Below, in pieces: positions 1-11,475 of a stretch of DNA of 64,000 bases. A model generated the notes under the pieces. That model was not told the DNA's origin. It searched no databases and was given only the letters and a program-made list of their open reading frames with translations. The DNA comes from Anastrepha obliqua (taxonomy: Eukaryota > Arthropoda > Insecta > Diptera > Tephritidae): contig NC_072893.1 in NCBI RefSeq assembly GCF_027943255.1, positions 132,927,784-132,991,783 on the forward strand, in the 5' to 3' direction. The translations under genes were made by a program, and so were the position numbers. Numbering within the stretch: the stretch's first letter is position 1; each line of letters begins with the position of its first letter.

Positions 1-25
1 GCCATACTGCAGGGCAAAACGAAGA
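1..25 (+). CDS. boi: boi exon (partial, end of FNIII region)
   Basis: The frame reads AILQGKTK and one further base, then a GTGAGT donor at 26. It parallels SALKQGRTQ just after the last FNIII domain of ihog. The exon continues left of the window. Confidence 0.7.
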
Positions 26-3000
26 GTGAGTAGAATGCATTCTAGTGTTGCGCTTGTACAGAATTATAATGCCACCTTTTTGCTCCATAGAACCAGTCCA
101 AACAGACGTCGCCGTGACACCAGCGGCTATTCCACCACCGAAAGCCAAGGAATCGAACATAGCCACGTATCCAATAGTGGCGGGCGTTGCCGGGTTCGGC
201 ATTCTACTCATAGTGGCCATCATAGCGGCATTTTTATGCATTAAACGCCGAAAGCCCGTGCAGTCAGAAGGTGAGTAAAGCAACGTAGTAACGACCTGGT
301 GAAAAGCGTTTGAGCTGGTGCGTCTCTTTCAGATGAAAACAAACCGCAACTTGATCACATACAGGCTGACTTCGTGACGCCCTCAGTGTTGGGCGTGGCG
401 ACGCATCACAAATCGGGGCACCGCCTAAATGGCGTCATTCCGCGCATGAACATCACACCCAATCCGCTGGCTCAAGAAGCCGACAAGGTATGTAGGGGCC
501 TGCCAATCGGTTGTACATAAAAACCTTACGCCGTCACTTGGCGTAATTTGTTTAAAAAGTCGCACTTTTATTTACGACTCTTATATTTTCTCGATATTTT
601 ACTGCTTAACTAAGTATTCGAGTTTTCGATTGTAAAAAACGAAAAGCATTTCAATTTCGAGCTCGATGCTTAAATTTCACGAAATCTTTGGACAAAATTG
701 TTGCTTGTACTTTATAGTCATTTCTAGTGGGGTTGTATGTATGTCTTTCAACAGCTGTTGGTGCCTCGACTATGTAACTACTTAAATAGAGTATAACTCG
801 ACTATTTCAGCCTTTCCAGCAACTCTTCTGCAAACCAAAAAAAAAAAAACAAAATCACGAAAAAAGTTATTTGGCATTTAAGATCTTTTGTATTATAGTT
901 GTCTATGTATGTATCGCCATAAATATTTTGTGTATATGTATTATATATTTATGTATAGAAAAAGCTACTTTAATTGTATGTATGTATGTATATATGTATA
1001 AAACCGCACAAGGCTCGAGGTATATTTAGACGAAGCTGATATAGAATGACCAGTTAAGAATGACAGAAGTAGAAGCTACGCTGATGCGTGGCATAGAATA
1101 TCAACAACAAGTGACCATCTCTGCTCCGCTGGCAGAGCTCTAATCTGACTACCATTCGGTAGTGTCTGGGCTCCAAAGTCCGGGCATGGAACATCAGATA
1201 ATAGAAAAAGATATTTTTGTAGCGGTCGCCTTTCGGTAGACAATGGCAATCCTCTGACTGTATTTCTGCCCTAAAGAAGTTTCTCATAAAAAACATCTGC
1301 CGTTCGGAGGTGGCATAAAACTGTAGGTCCCGCCTTTTGTGGAAAAACATCAAGACACCCATCGCAAATAGGAGGAAGAGCTCGGCCAAACACACAACGA
1401 AGGGTATAATCATTCATCACCAACTTTCATTGCTGTCTGTTCTACCTTCACTTTTTGCCGAAATTTTTATATACGTACAGGTAACGTACAGGTAAACTCC
1501 AAATGAGGTAATATACTATACTACTAATATAATATAGAACAAGCCAATTCCCAAAAATATCCTGCTTCACCTTGGTCGGACCGCTTGACACGTGAAAAAG
1601 GTACTGAAAAGTTTCTCCTCCGAGTTATCGCAGTTATTAAATGAGCCATTCAATCAGAGCCGACTGCTTTTTATCCGCCACCCATTAAAGACGGGGAGCG
1701 AAGTGTGTCACGAGTAGTCCGCCCCATTTTCGCCCAACTGCGATCTGGATAGCTATTCCGAATCAATCCTGATGTGGTAAATGCTAGCACGGCTTATATG
1801 GAGGTCATCAAACCTTCCATAACTTCTTCTCAACCCAATAACGCCTTGAACTCATTCTGTGGACCGTGCTCGTTTTCTGGGTCTCAAGCAGCTTAAGTTA
1901 GATGAGAACGAGTGGGAAAACTTTAGGGGCTTGATTATTAGTGTTAGAACGGTGGTTAAAAGCGTTGAGGTCAAGAGAAAGGTTGGAAAAGATGCAACGG
2001 GGTCTTGCTAGAGGTTTGATTTCAAACCTTATTAGCGCCTACCTAAGAGGATCGGCTTGCTCTACAGATCTAGACATCTTAACCTGAATTAATTGGAGTT
2101 ACCACGGAGGAGCGTAGATTTTGATTACCTAAAAGGATGAACTATTCAGGCTGTACAGAAGTCTCTAAATTCTGCGCCTTTTGCCGAAGCGGGTTGTTAT
2201 CGTACTGCCCGTGTTGCAAGTTTTTAGCTATGCTGAATATTTATTTAGGCACTTCTGGATATGAAAATTTAGCGAGGTGTGTTTCAGAAACTCGCTTTCC
2301 GTTATTCATTTCTTTATTTTTAAAATAATCAATCCAAGTAGTTTATTTAAGCTTTAGAAGCTGCGCTGATAACTTTTCTCGCTACTAATCTACTTTTCCA
2401 TGCCTCACCTGAGAGCCCAATTCTCTTCAGGGGCCTTTCATGCAAAATGTTATAGTTTTACCGCCGTTTCCCTCTTGCCATTTATATGTAAAATATTCTC
2501 ACTCACACACATACACACATACACACATTTATACCGGATCCTTTTCCATTTCACTCCAACCTTTCTATGCCCTTCTTTTCCGTTTTTTTTTTCTTCGCCT
2601 TGCTTCACACTTTCCCTTGGCCGAACTATATAAAATCAACATACGCTTACATATGCATATATTTAAGTATTACTAGTGCGACTCTAAGGCATTTGCTGCT
2701 ATTAGCTTAGAAATATCAGCGTGAACTGTTCTAGAATCGCAATGTGATGGAGCTACGCTTCCTGCCCAACTGCAGCAATTCCGGCAGCTCCAACAGTTCG
2801 GCCAGTGCCAGCAATTCGGCCACAGCTCACCCGTATACGAGCAGCAGTCATAGTCTACATCAGGAGCAGTCCGCTACCGCCTCTGCCGCTGCCACCTTGC
2901 ATGCCGATGACGCTGAGCCGCACACACCACCACCACGTTCTTCCTCTTCCTGTGAGACGCTGGAAGCGAGTGAAGGAATTTTCAATGCAACCGATCCGAA

Positions 3001-3877
3001 TTCACCACTCTCCAAGCCTTTGCCGCCGTTGCCCAACCACAAACTGTACGCGCAACAACAGCACCACCACCACCAGCATCCGCCTCAGCAGTCGCATACA
3101 ACCCCACCAAAAATGACCAATAACAATGCACAAGTAAGCGCCGCTCTAACAACAACAGCAGCAACAGCGCCAAGCGCAGTAACGACAAATACAAATTACG
3201 CTACTGCGCATTACAACAACAACACGAATGCAATGCATTTGCATACGAAATCGAATTCGTCTCATTCATCCGCCTCATCATTTCATTCTTTACATAATTC
3301 ACAGGCACATCTCGGCTCGCATCAAGGTCTACACCACGCGCAGCCATACCATCCACCGCCACCCGGCACACCAACACTAATGCACAAACGCGCCGATTAT
3401 ATGCCACATCATCATCACGTCGGCGCTGTGGGCCAACATCCGCCACCGGTGCCGCCACATCAGAATAACAATCACAGCGGCCACCACAACGCACATCATC
3501 TCTACCAGCAACAACAATATCACGCACATTCGCAATCGCCACAGACGCCATCACTTGAGCAAGAGCGTCGCACGCTGGAGCGCAGCGCGCGCAATCTGCA
3601 CTACACAGCGACCGCGATGCCGGCGAATGTGACGCAGCCGCACGATGGCGCCATGAACATCGACGGTTTGCCGACGCGCATACCATCGCTGCGCCGTACG
3701 CGACGCGCCTCCGGCAGTGCTAACAACAATAATGGCGGTGTGGGCATACCAATCGTGTCGGGCAGCCCGCGAGTGCAGCGTTCACCGATGCCGGCGCGCG
3801 CCATGATGAAACGCGGCCGGTTGGGCAGCCACAACGACAACATGTCCTCTGGCAGCTTGAACAGTATTGAGGTGTGA
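1..3877 (+). CDS. boi: Brother of ihog (Hedgehog co-receptor), 3' part of gene
   Basis: This is the 3' part of an ihog/boi-family gene, cut by the left edge of the window. Exons read as <1-25, 91-270, 333-487 and 2735-3877, with GT/AG borders and matching phases (1, 1, 0). Introns are 65, 62 and 2247 bp. The protein shows the end of a fibronectin III region (AILQGKTK), a membrane span at about 160-242 (PIVAGVAGFGILLIVAIIAA), a basic stop-transfer (CIKRRK) and a long low-complexity tail rich in His, Asn, Ser and Pro. Family marks shared with ihog as I remember it are MNITPNPLAQ, TLERSARN and the end MMKRGRLGSHN...SSGSLNSIEV. In Drosophila, Ihog and Boi bind Hedgehog and present it with Patched at the cell surface. 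I choose boi over ihog because Pdfr is next door and I recall both near the tip of the D. melanogaster X. The ectodomain lies outside the window. Confidence 0.85.
91..270 (+). CDS. boi: boi exon: juxtamembrane stalk and transmembrane span
   Basis: The acceptor is a pyrimidine-rich CTCCATAG at 83-90 and the donor is GTGAGT at 271. The exon enters in phase 1. It codes a Pro/Ala/Thr stalk, one hydrophobic span of about 23 residues and the CIKRRK stop-transfer. The alternative acceptor at 60-61 is rejected because it gives a 36-bp intron and the wrong frame. Confidence 0.85.
333..487 (+). CDS. boi: boi exon: membrane-proximal cytoplasmic tail
   Basis: The acceptor is TTTCAG at 327-332 and the donor GTATGT starts at 488. 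With the base carried over it codes 52 residues, including RLNGVIPRMNITPNPLAQEADK. The NPLAQ block is shared with the same region of ihog. The exon ends in phase 0. Confidence 0.85.
1145..1407 (+). repeat. tRNA-derived SINE, copy A
   Basis: This is the sense strand of a repeat found four times in the window. It starts with a worn tRNA-like part (GACTACCATTCGG...) and carries the body blocks AGCGGTCGCC..CGG.AGACAATGGCAA, TATTTCTGCC, CTCATAAAAAACATCTGCCG and AGGAGGAAGAGCTCGGCCAAACAC. It lies in the boi intron in the same direction as the gene. Confidence 0.75.
1690..1930 (+). mobile_element. 3'-end remnant of a Jockey-type LINE ORF2
   Basis: Translation in broken frames shows AQLRSG, then RINPDVVN, then a stretch like the common end of Jockey-clade ORF2 in flies (a Cys/His knuckle, then an LW..PV..A.FLGL-like motif, here SFCGPCSFSGSQAA). 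The conserved cysteines are mostly lost. It is a short dead fragment. The clade call is by pattern only. Confidence 0.45.
2735..3877 (+). CDS. boi: boi terminal exon: long low-complexity cytoplasmic tail
   Basis: The acceptor is TTCTAG at 2729-2734, just after an in-frame TAG at 2732-2734, so the exon must start at 2735 (NRNVMELRF). It is open for 380 codons to TGA at 3875-3877. It is rich in His, Ser, Asn and Pro with poly-His and poly-Asn runs. It carries NPLSKPLPPLPN, several PPP motifs that could bind SH3 or WW domains, LPTRIPSLRRTRRAS and a C-terminal SLNSIEV. The -IEV end fits a PDZ-ligand shape. The tail is much longer than that of ihog. Confidence 0.85.
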   Translation, partial: NRNVMELRFLPNCSNSGSSNSSASASNSATAHPYTSSSHSLHQEQSATASAAATLHADDAEPHTPPPRSSSSCETLEASEGIFNATDPNSPLSKPLPPLPNHKLYAQQQHHHHQHPPQQSHTTPPKMTNNNAQVSAALTTTAATAPSAVTTNTNYATAHYNNNTNAMHLHTKSNSSHSSASSFHSLHNSQAHLGSHQGLHHAQPYHPPPPGTPTLMHKRADYMPHHHHVGAVGQHPPPVPPHQNNNHSGHHNAHHLYQQQQYHAHSQSPQTPSLEQERRTLERSARNLHYTATAMPANVTQPHDGAMNIDGLPTRIPSLRRTRRASGSANNNNGGVGIPIVSGSPRVQRSPMPARAMMKRGRLGSHNDNMSSGSLNSIEV

Positions 3878-5970
3878 ACGGTAAGCGTGGGATAGCCGAT
3901 GGGCTAACGGAGGGGAGGGAGGGGAGAAGGAGAGGGATGAGAATGATGTGTTAAGGGGTAGAGGGTGACAAGAGTTTAGGATAAGTAGTATTAAGAGCTG
4001 AGGTAGCCTAAAAGTAGGCAACATAGAGGCGAGACATAGTTTTAGGAAGTACAAAAATGCTTCAGTAGGTGTTTTTAGAAGTTTCTCGAATAAGAGAACT
4101 TAGGTTAAGGAAACTCAATTGATGAGCTGACTGTGAAAAGTTTTTGAAAGAAAATCCTGGACATGCGGAAGGACAGACAAAGGAAAGCAAGCGGTTTTCA
4201 TAGAAAATAATTTGTGGCAAAGCTGTTCATATTCGCTGAGCTCTACAAAATCCTGAAGAGGACTGTAAAAAATTGGTATTTAATACTTTTGGAATTATTA
4301 GCGAAAAATGGAAATTTGCTGAAAACAGGATTTCGAAAAGTCGAAAAATTTTGTATTGAAATCGCGTTTGAGCGGAATTGTAAATATATGAAATTAAGTA
4401 TTTTTAGTATTTTACTAAACTATAGAAAAAATGTAATATTAATCAATAGCTTTAGAAAGTAAATAATGTTTCGAATATGTAACTCGAATGTTAAAAACTA
4501 AAAACGTAGATTTAATGAATATTATTGCATACTTTCAGGCAGGGTGCTGTTTTTAGTGCCTTGTTTTGTAAAATGTGAACGGCAACGCTGTTTCCAAATC
4601 CATAAAGACTTAACTGAATTAAATTACGTAATGACAATCTTAGTTGTAGTTCTCAACCCAAAATGACAATCAACTTACCAGCTAGCAAAGTATGTGCATA
4701 TGTAGGTATGCGAGTAATTCAACCACTTAGTTTTTCGTTAAATCCGTCCTAGAGCAGGAATAATCAAAACACAAAAAAAATTAAATTGTTGGTACATACT
4801 AAAGACTAGTGGGCGGGCGATAAACGCTTTCGAAATACTGAGCCAATCTAAAAATTTAGCAAGAGTCGCCTTTAAAAAGGCTTCACAAGCAACTGAATTT
4901 GAAATGGTCGGCTACCCTCTTAAATAAAATTGTTTTTTTAACTCTTAGTTACAGTACAAGTGCCTAGTTTTTGTATTTTTTAATGCTAAATATTTTATAT
5001 ATTTTTCTAATTAATTAAAATATAATTTTTGTGCTTCCTACAGTTTTTGACTGCACTGTTTACTATTATGTTTCAGAGCTTAAGTTTTTAAAAAGTATTT
5101 AATTTATTAAAAAATAATCTTAATTTGATTAATATTTTGTTTAATATTTTCGAATCGAGCTGAAAAGATTTAAATTTGTTTCTTCCTGTGGCGACTAATA
5201 CTCCGCCAGTCAAAATAAGTTTTAAAATATTTTTGTGTTTTTAAAAGAAATTTACTTTTATGTATACATTTTTTAATAACAAATTAATATTCTGTAATAT
5301 TTACTTTCGGCAAAATGTACGTTATTTTTTTATTATTTATAATAATGCATAGCTAATAACAAAATAAACTCGATAAACTTCTATAGATAGTTAAATAAAG
5401 AAAAAAACAAACTGACTTCTAATAAATGAAAAAAAAAAATCTTCTCTAATATGTAAAATTAAAAAAAGGTAATTATATAAAATAGTATTGCATCAAAATT
5501 TGATTCTAATATTACTGCAGAGAAGTAAAGCCGCAGAAAATTTAACGCCTAAAAGCATTCTATGGAGTTGGCCACTGAAATGATCTTACGTCGGCAAGCC
5601 ACTTTACACATTTTGCAACTAACACTTCCATTGGGACTCTCCGCCTATTTTTGTTCCTCTGGCAGAAAGTTAGAGAAACGTTGGCGCAAAATATGAAAAA
5701 TTGATAAAAATATTTGAATGTAATTCAAAATTAAATTATTCATGAAAGATATGTTCAATTTCGATTGTGCATCAGACGTTAATAAGTCAACAACACTAAG
5801 AGGCATCATCATCGATTTGACTTTTTCAAGACACTACACTCGAAACGCTCCCTTTCATTTCCTACTTTTCCTATCATCGTCCTATTCTCAACAGAGAAAT
5901 GGTTCATTACCGTGCACACAGGAAGAAGGCATATGCAAATACAAATATGTGAATTTATATACATATGCGC
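3878..5970. other. boi 3' UTR and intergenic AT-rich DNA
   Basis: The stretch begins with a purine-rich run (3900-3970) that belongs to the boi 3' UTR. AATAAA signals occur at 4923-4928 and near 5365; either could end boi. Frames such as 4214-4462 are AT-rich chance frames. I see no second gene. Confidence 0.5.
4923..4928 (+). terminator. Candidate boi polyadenylation signal
   Basis: An AATAAA hexamer lies about 1.05 kb after the boi stop. The choice among AATAAA sites in this AT-rich DNA is not decided by sequence alone. Confidence 0.3.
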
Positions 5971-6141
5971 AGTCACCGATTAACCTTCGTTCTCTCGTTG
6001 ACTTTCAATTTTCGTAGTGACATTTCCACGTGTGCTATTTTTTCTTTTTTTACTTCGCATAAGTAAGTTTACTTTTCTCTTTTATTTATTTTTTTTCAAA
6101 TTTGAAGTTTACAGAATACAAAAGTGTAGTGAGTATTTCAA

Positions 6142-7635
6142 ATGGGGAAAACTTCTCCGATCCCTTCGTGGAATCGGTATAGTATACTGTCTGACGGTAT
6201 ACCTAAGTCCCCCAAAGCTAAACGCAAAAAATCCATTATCTCTGAAGACTCTTTCCCGGTATTACCGGAACCAGTGAAAACAATCAACGCAAATGATCCG
6301 AAATTTATTTTAATTAAATCAACTGATACCTCCAACCCTATTGCTAAATACAGCGTGTTTGCTAAAAAGAAGGCCCTGGATAGTATTAGTACAGAATATA
6401 GCTCAGTGAGCATACTTCGCGATGGGAGCCTACTCGTACTAACTAAATCAAATAAAGTGGCTGAAAAATTTCTAAAGTGCAAAAATTTCGGTGGTTTATG
6501 TCCAGTTTCAATAGACTTACACACATCGTTAAATACTTGCAAAGGTACTATCTTTGATATAAATATCGCAAACACAGAAGAAAAAGAGATTCTTGCAGGT
6601 CTTAAATCCCAGGGTGTTGTTGCTGTATATAAATTTACAAAAATTTGTAACGGAGAAAAAGTCCCAACAGGCTGAATCGTTCTGACATTTAACCTTTACA
6701 AGGTCCCACATGACATTGATATCGCTTGGTACTCAGTGAGAGTAGAAGAATATTTCCGAACACCAATGCGATGCAGAAATTGCCAACTGCTCGGCCACAC
6801 TATCAAAAGATGCAACAACAACCCCACTTGTGAGAATTGCAATATGCCCCCACACAACCCCGAATTATGTCAACGTACCATGTGTGCAAATGGTCTTGGC
6901 TCTCATTCAGCTTTTGACAAACACTGCCCTTTATATTTGCAACAAAAAGAAATACTGAAAATAAAAACACAAAACAAGTGTAATTATAAAGAAGCTAAAC
7001 GTCTGTACAGAATCCATAATCCCACACCCGTTAACTGAAATCAATCTTATGCATCGGTTGCTAGCTCCACACAACCGCAAACAAGTATACTCAACTCAAA
7101 TTCCATAGCTCTTCCTAACTGTTCAAACAGCTCTGACGACCCATCGATTCCATCACCAACCAATCATAACTCTTACTCTAACGGATCCAATAAATCATTC
7201 GATTTGATAAAAAATACCAATAACAACTACAACCCAACAGATCTGCAAGCTCTCTTCTCTTCCTTCATTACTTCAAACAACTCTTTTCCTCTTACTACTC
7301 ACGACTCTAATGCGAATTCAAACCTCTCATCTCTTTCCACTCAACAAAATATAGTTACTACGCACACGGTAATTCCCCAATCTCTTTCGATACGTAACTC
7401 TATCAATTCAACACCCAACTTCTCTTTACTCAATAACGAACATAAAATCCCTACTACAAGCTCTTCAAAAAACACCACATCTCTTTCATCCAACCTAAAT
7501 CCAACAGAAAAACAATCCCTTACAACCATCTCTTATGAGCACTTGGGTTGTGTAGATTCAAATCTAAGCAACACAGTGACTACAGAAACTTATACAGACA
7601 TCCTCAACGGCGTCCACGAAGAACCCGTACTATAG
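6142..7635 (+). pseudogene. I-clade LINE ORF1 (gag-like nucleic-acid-binding protein), two internal stops
   Basis: One frame runs 497 codons from ATG 6142 to TAG 7633-7635 but is broken by TGA at 6673-6675 and at 7036-7038. The N-terminal half holds the RNA-binding-like domain (FILIKSTD, ILRDGSLLVLT). CCHC-type knuckles follow at about 6770-6920 (CRNCQLLGHTIKRC, CENCNMPPHNPELC). The last part (7040-7635) is Ser/Asn/Thr-rich and disordered. In active elements this protein coats the RNA. Each break is a single codon with the frame kept, as expected of point mutations. ORF2 starts 59 bp after it. Confidence 0.8.
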
Positions 7636-7694
7636 GTTATTTTACTCTGAAATAACCTGAATAGTACAATAGGTAACCATTATAAATTTCATTA

Positions 7695-10600
7695 ATGATT
7701 CTTAATATTCTTCAATGGAATATGAAGGGATATTTTAACAACTACATAGAATTAGAAACTTTGATTAAATACCGTAGCTCCCACTTAATTTGTATCCAAG
7801 AAACACACTTGAGACATAACTCTACACTATACCTTCCTAAACAATACTCAACTTATTTTCACAACTTCTCCCACTTCAATCATGCTAAGCAAGGTTGTGG
7901 ACTATTAGTCCATAAAAGCATCCCTCAGAAATTCAAATCCATTAATTCTAATCTGTCAATAGTGGCAGTTGAAATGAATCTAAAAACTCCCATTACTATT
8001 TTTTCTCTATATATCCCTCCAACCCAAACCTTTTCAGATTTAGATTTAATTCAGTTGTTATCAAATGTTACCCCTCCTGTTATTCTCTGTGAAGATTTAA
8101 ATAGCTGGAGTCCACTATGGGGCTCACCCATGGCCAACCGCAGAGGCACTATAGTCGAAGACTTCATACTTCATTCCAATTTGGCAGTTCTAAACAACAA
8201 TAGCCCAACTCACTTTTCTACACACAAATCCTTTACGCACATAGATCTAACAATATGTTCCCCACAACTACTTCCTCTCGCCTCATGGTTCACCTTAGAT
8301 GATCTGCACAACAGCGATCATTTCCCCATAATATGCTCTATCACTCTATGCCCCACAAACTCCCCTTGCTGCAACAAAACCAAAAAATATAACACATCAA
8401 AGGCTAACTGGAGTAAGTATCAAGAAATTTTGCTTACGAAGCGCCTACCAGCATTTGATGCCCAAAATATTAACAAAGAAGCAGCCACGAATCAAAAATC
8501 CTTGCGCAAAGCAGCAAACTCTTCTATTCCATTAACTCACTCCCGCAAAACTTCGAGGCGAGTCCCTTGGTGGACACCCGAGCTCAACGCTCTGCGAACC
8601 GAAAAAGTTTCAGCATGGAGAACATACAAAAAGTCTCCCTGTACTTTCACACTTATAACATATAAAAAATGTAATGCCAGATTCTTACGACTTGCTAAAC
8701 GTAAGAGTTTTGAAGAGTTCACTAAATACTTAAACCCAAATTCTTCAACCGGAAGCATTTGGAAAAGAATAAAGACGCTTACAGGTACATACACACCGAA
8801 AATCCCTAAGTCTATAACGTCCAATAGCCAGATTTTTTCCGACCCATCGGACATCTCCATAGAATTCGCCAGGTACATTTCCGAGGCATCGCTCACATCG
8901 AACTTTCCTTCACAATTCATTGACCAATCTAAAAATACTTCGCACGCGCGCTCTGCAGACTGTATAGACAGTTTGGCCATTCACCTTGAACATGATATCA
9001 TCTTCTATGAATTACATAGAATCAGTTCTTAAAACAATGAAAGGAACTACACCAGGACTTGATGATATAAATTACCAAATGCTGCGTTTCACTCCTGTGA
9101 TTTTTAAAGAACGTTTGATTAAATTTTATAACGCTATATGAGTTCTAGCATTATTCCAATAGCAAAGCCTAATAAAGATCCTGGCTCAATTGCTAACTAC
9201 AGGCCGATTTCCCTTATTTCATGTGTCCGTAAAACTATGGAAAAGATAATATCGACAAGACTAATGTGGTTTCTGAAGGAACAACATAAAATATCTCCAT
9301 TTTAAACTGGATTTACACCTGGTATAAGCACTCTAGATGTCTTACTCTTCCTCGACCACCACATATCGAAAAATATATCTTCGAGAAACCACACTTCTAT
9401 TCTTTCTATTGATTTCACTAAAGCTTTAGACGAAATTGGTTGTCACTTTGTATTAAAAAAGTTACAAGAATGGAAGCTTGGCCCGAAGATATTTAACTTC
9501 ATTAAACCCTTCCTCAGCAACAGAAAATTCCGGTGTAAAATAAATAATACTTTATCACCAATATTTCCGTTAGAGAATGGTATCCCCCCTCTCAGTTACA
9601 CTATTTCTGATAGCATTCGATGATATAAGTCGATTGCTTAGCCAACAACATAATGTAAAGCATTGTCTACATGCCGATGACTTATACATATTTTGCAGTC
9701 ACAAAAACATAACAAAAATCCAAGATTCTTTCAATAGCGCTCTAAATGCCATTGAAAGTTGGAGTGAATACACCGGTGCTGGCATTTCATCAGAGAAATG
9801 CAAGCACTTACATATTTGCAAAAAACATACCTGTAAGACCTTTAATATAAGCCGCATAAATTTTAATATTCCAAATGTATATTAACTACTCTAAACATAC
9901 TCGGTGTTATATTTGACAACAAACATAGTTTTAATGCCCACTGTACTAATTTAAGATATGTACTAGCTACCAGGCTTAATATCATTAAATATCTAAGCTC
10001 AAACAGAAGCTTCGCACACACAAATACTTTTCTTAGTGTCACCAGGCTAACGTTACAGAGCAAAATCGATTACGGACTACAAATATACATATGGTAAATG
10101 CAGCAAAGACACCCTTATCAAGATCAAGGCGCCTTTTAACATGGAGGTGGCTTTCTATAAATTGAAGACCGCATACAATATCTACGCAGTTGTATTGTTT
10201 ACAAACTATCTTGCACCAGTGAACATATTCTACATCAAGAAATTCAGCTTCTTAAACAAAGGAAAATTTGCATGTCACATAAGTCAGCACTATGCGAAAT
10301 AAAAGAATTTGCGTCTGATTTGAATATGGACGCACACCCAAGATCCCCGCCACCAAATTCCCACCATGGGCGCTGAAAAGAAGCGTGTTTGTGAATGAAT
10401 TAGCTCTCCTGCTTAAAGAAATAACAAATAACTCTACTTACCAGGCACATTTTTATAGCGTAGCAAATCCATTGCAAGAGAATGGCTGGAATTTCATATA
10501 CACGGATGGCTCGAAAAAAGATGATGGAGTCTCATTTGCTGTAACAAACAGCAATGGCGACACTGTCACCGGTGGACTCCTCCCGAACTATGCAACCATA

Positions 10601-11296
10601 TTTGACGCGGAACTCCAAGGTATATTATCAGCTTTGTCTGTGACTAAAGGCATCAATAAAAAATCGGTGATATGCCCTGACAGTCTATCTGTCTTTAAAG
10701 CTGCCAAAAGATTTCGTATTACTGTCGATCCTCTATACCGTTTACAGCAACTACTAATTAGTCTGTCACCAAAAGTAAAACTCATGTGGGTGCCTAGCCA
10801 TGCGGGCATTACAGGTAATGAATATGTCGACAAGGCAGCAAAACGTGCTTTAAAATTGTGTCTCCACTACCACATGTCATTCGGACAAAAATCCATCAAA
10901 AATATATTCTCCAAAGTTATGGGTTCACGGCAAGAATGTAATTGGTCCAATTATAAACACCAATATAAAGAAGTGAATCTGCATGGGAACGGGGTCATCT
11001 TACCAACAAACATATCAACCTGGATGAATAAATGTTTTATACGCCTAAGGTTAGGCCACTGCCTTCTAACACATGAATACCTTTTGAAGAATTCTCAACC
11101 ACCTTCATGTACTTTCTGCAACAAATCTGATCTAAGTGTACGCCATATTTTGCTAAGTTGTACCGCTATTTCCCATCTACGCACGCAATATTTTGCAAAT
11201 AAAAACCCACTTAAAATTCTCTCCAATGCAACAGAAACCAACGTAAAACTTATTTTCAACTTTTTAAAACATTTGAACATGGCACATCTAATTTAA
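7695..11296 (+). pseudogene. I-clade LINE ORF2 (endonuclease-RT-RNase H), frameshifted
   Basis: The endonuclease is open at 7695-8990 (ILQWNMKG, CIQETHL, DLNSWSPLWGS, HIDLTICS, NSDHFPI). The usual GDFN is changed to CEDLN. A frameshift near 8975 moves the reading to the +1 frame (MKGTTPGLDDI at about 9040). The RT follows with NYRPISLI, a stop at 9303-9305, SIDFTKALDEIG, PLSVTLF and HADD in place of YADD/FADD at 9670-9681. RNase H is open at 10385-11296 with YTDGS, AELQGI, PDSLS and NEYVDKAA holding the four acidic residues. A C-terminal CTFCNKS..HILLSC knuckle ends it. At least three frame changes make it dead. Confidence 0.8.
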
Positions 11297-11475
11297 GATA
11301 TTATAATATATAAGTATAGTATGTAAATAAATATAAGTGTATAATAATATATAATAACAATAAGTAATAATATACTAATATAATTATTTCACGTAATGAC
11401 TTAGTCGATAGCCCTGGTAGCTAGTGCTGTAAATATATTACTTTATAATTTTAATCATAATTTAATAAATAGTAG

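Larger units (their letters stand above)
488..2734 (+). other. boi intron with transposon remains
   Basis: This 2.2-kb intron is AT-rich. It has a TATG microsatellite near 965-1000, a SINE copy (1145-1407), a LINE 3'-end remnant (1690-1930) and a CA run near 2503-2530. No further exon is supported. Short open frames here are parts of the repeats or chance. Confidence 0.7.
5971..11475 (+). mobile_element. I-clade non-LTR retrotransposon, degraded, near full length
   Basis: The order is a 5' UTR of about 170 bp, ORF1 (gag-like, CCHC knuckles), ORF2 (endonuclease, reverse transcriptase, RNase H, C-terminal Cys/His knuckle) and an AT-rich 3' end with TAA-like runs (11297-11475). An RNase H domain after the RT, plus the ORF1 sequence style, fits the I clade rather than Jockey. 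The 5' edge is a guess at a CAGTCACC start, since elements of this type often begin CAGT. Both ORFs have stops or frameshifts, so the copy cannot make its proteins. I found no convincing target-site duplication. It lies between boi and Pdfr. Confidence 0.8.

Noticed and set aside
62..270. Alternative boi exon start at the AG at 60-61
   Set aside because: It would give a 36-bp intron and the wrong frame. The AG at 89-90 follows a better pyrimidine run and fits the phase.
3201..3686. 161-codon frame on the - strand inside the boi tail exon
   Set aside because: It is the mirror of His/Ser-rich repeats in the real exon and has no motif.
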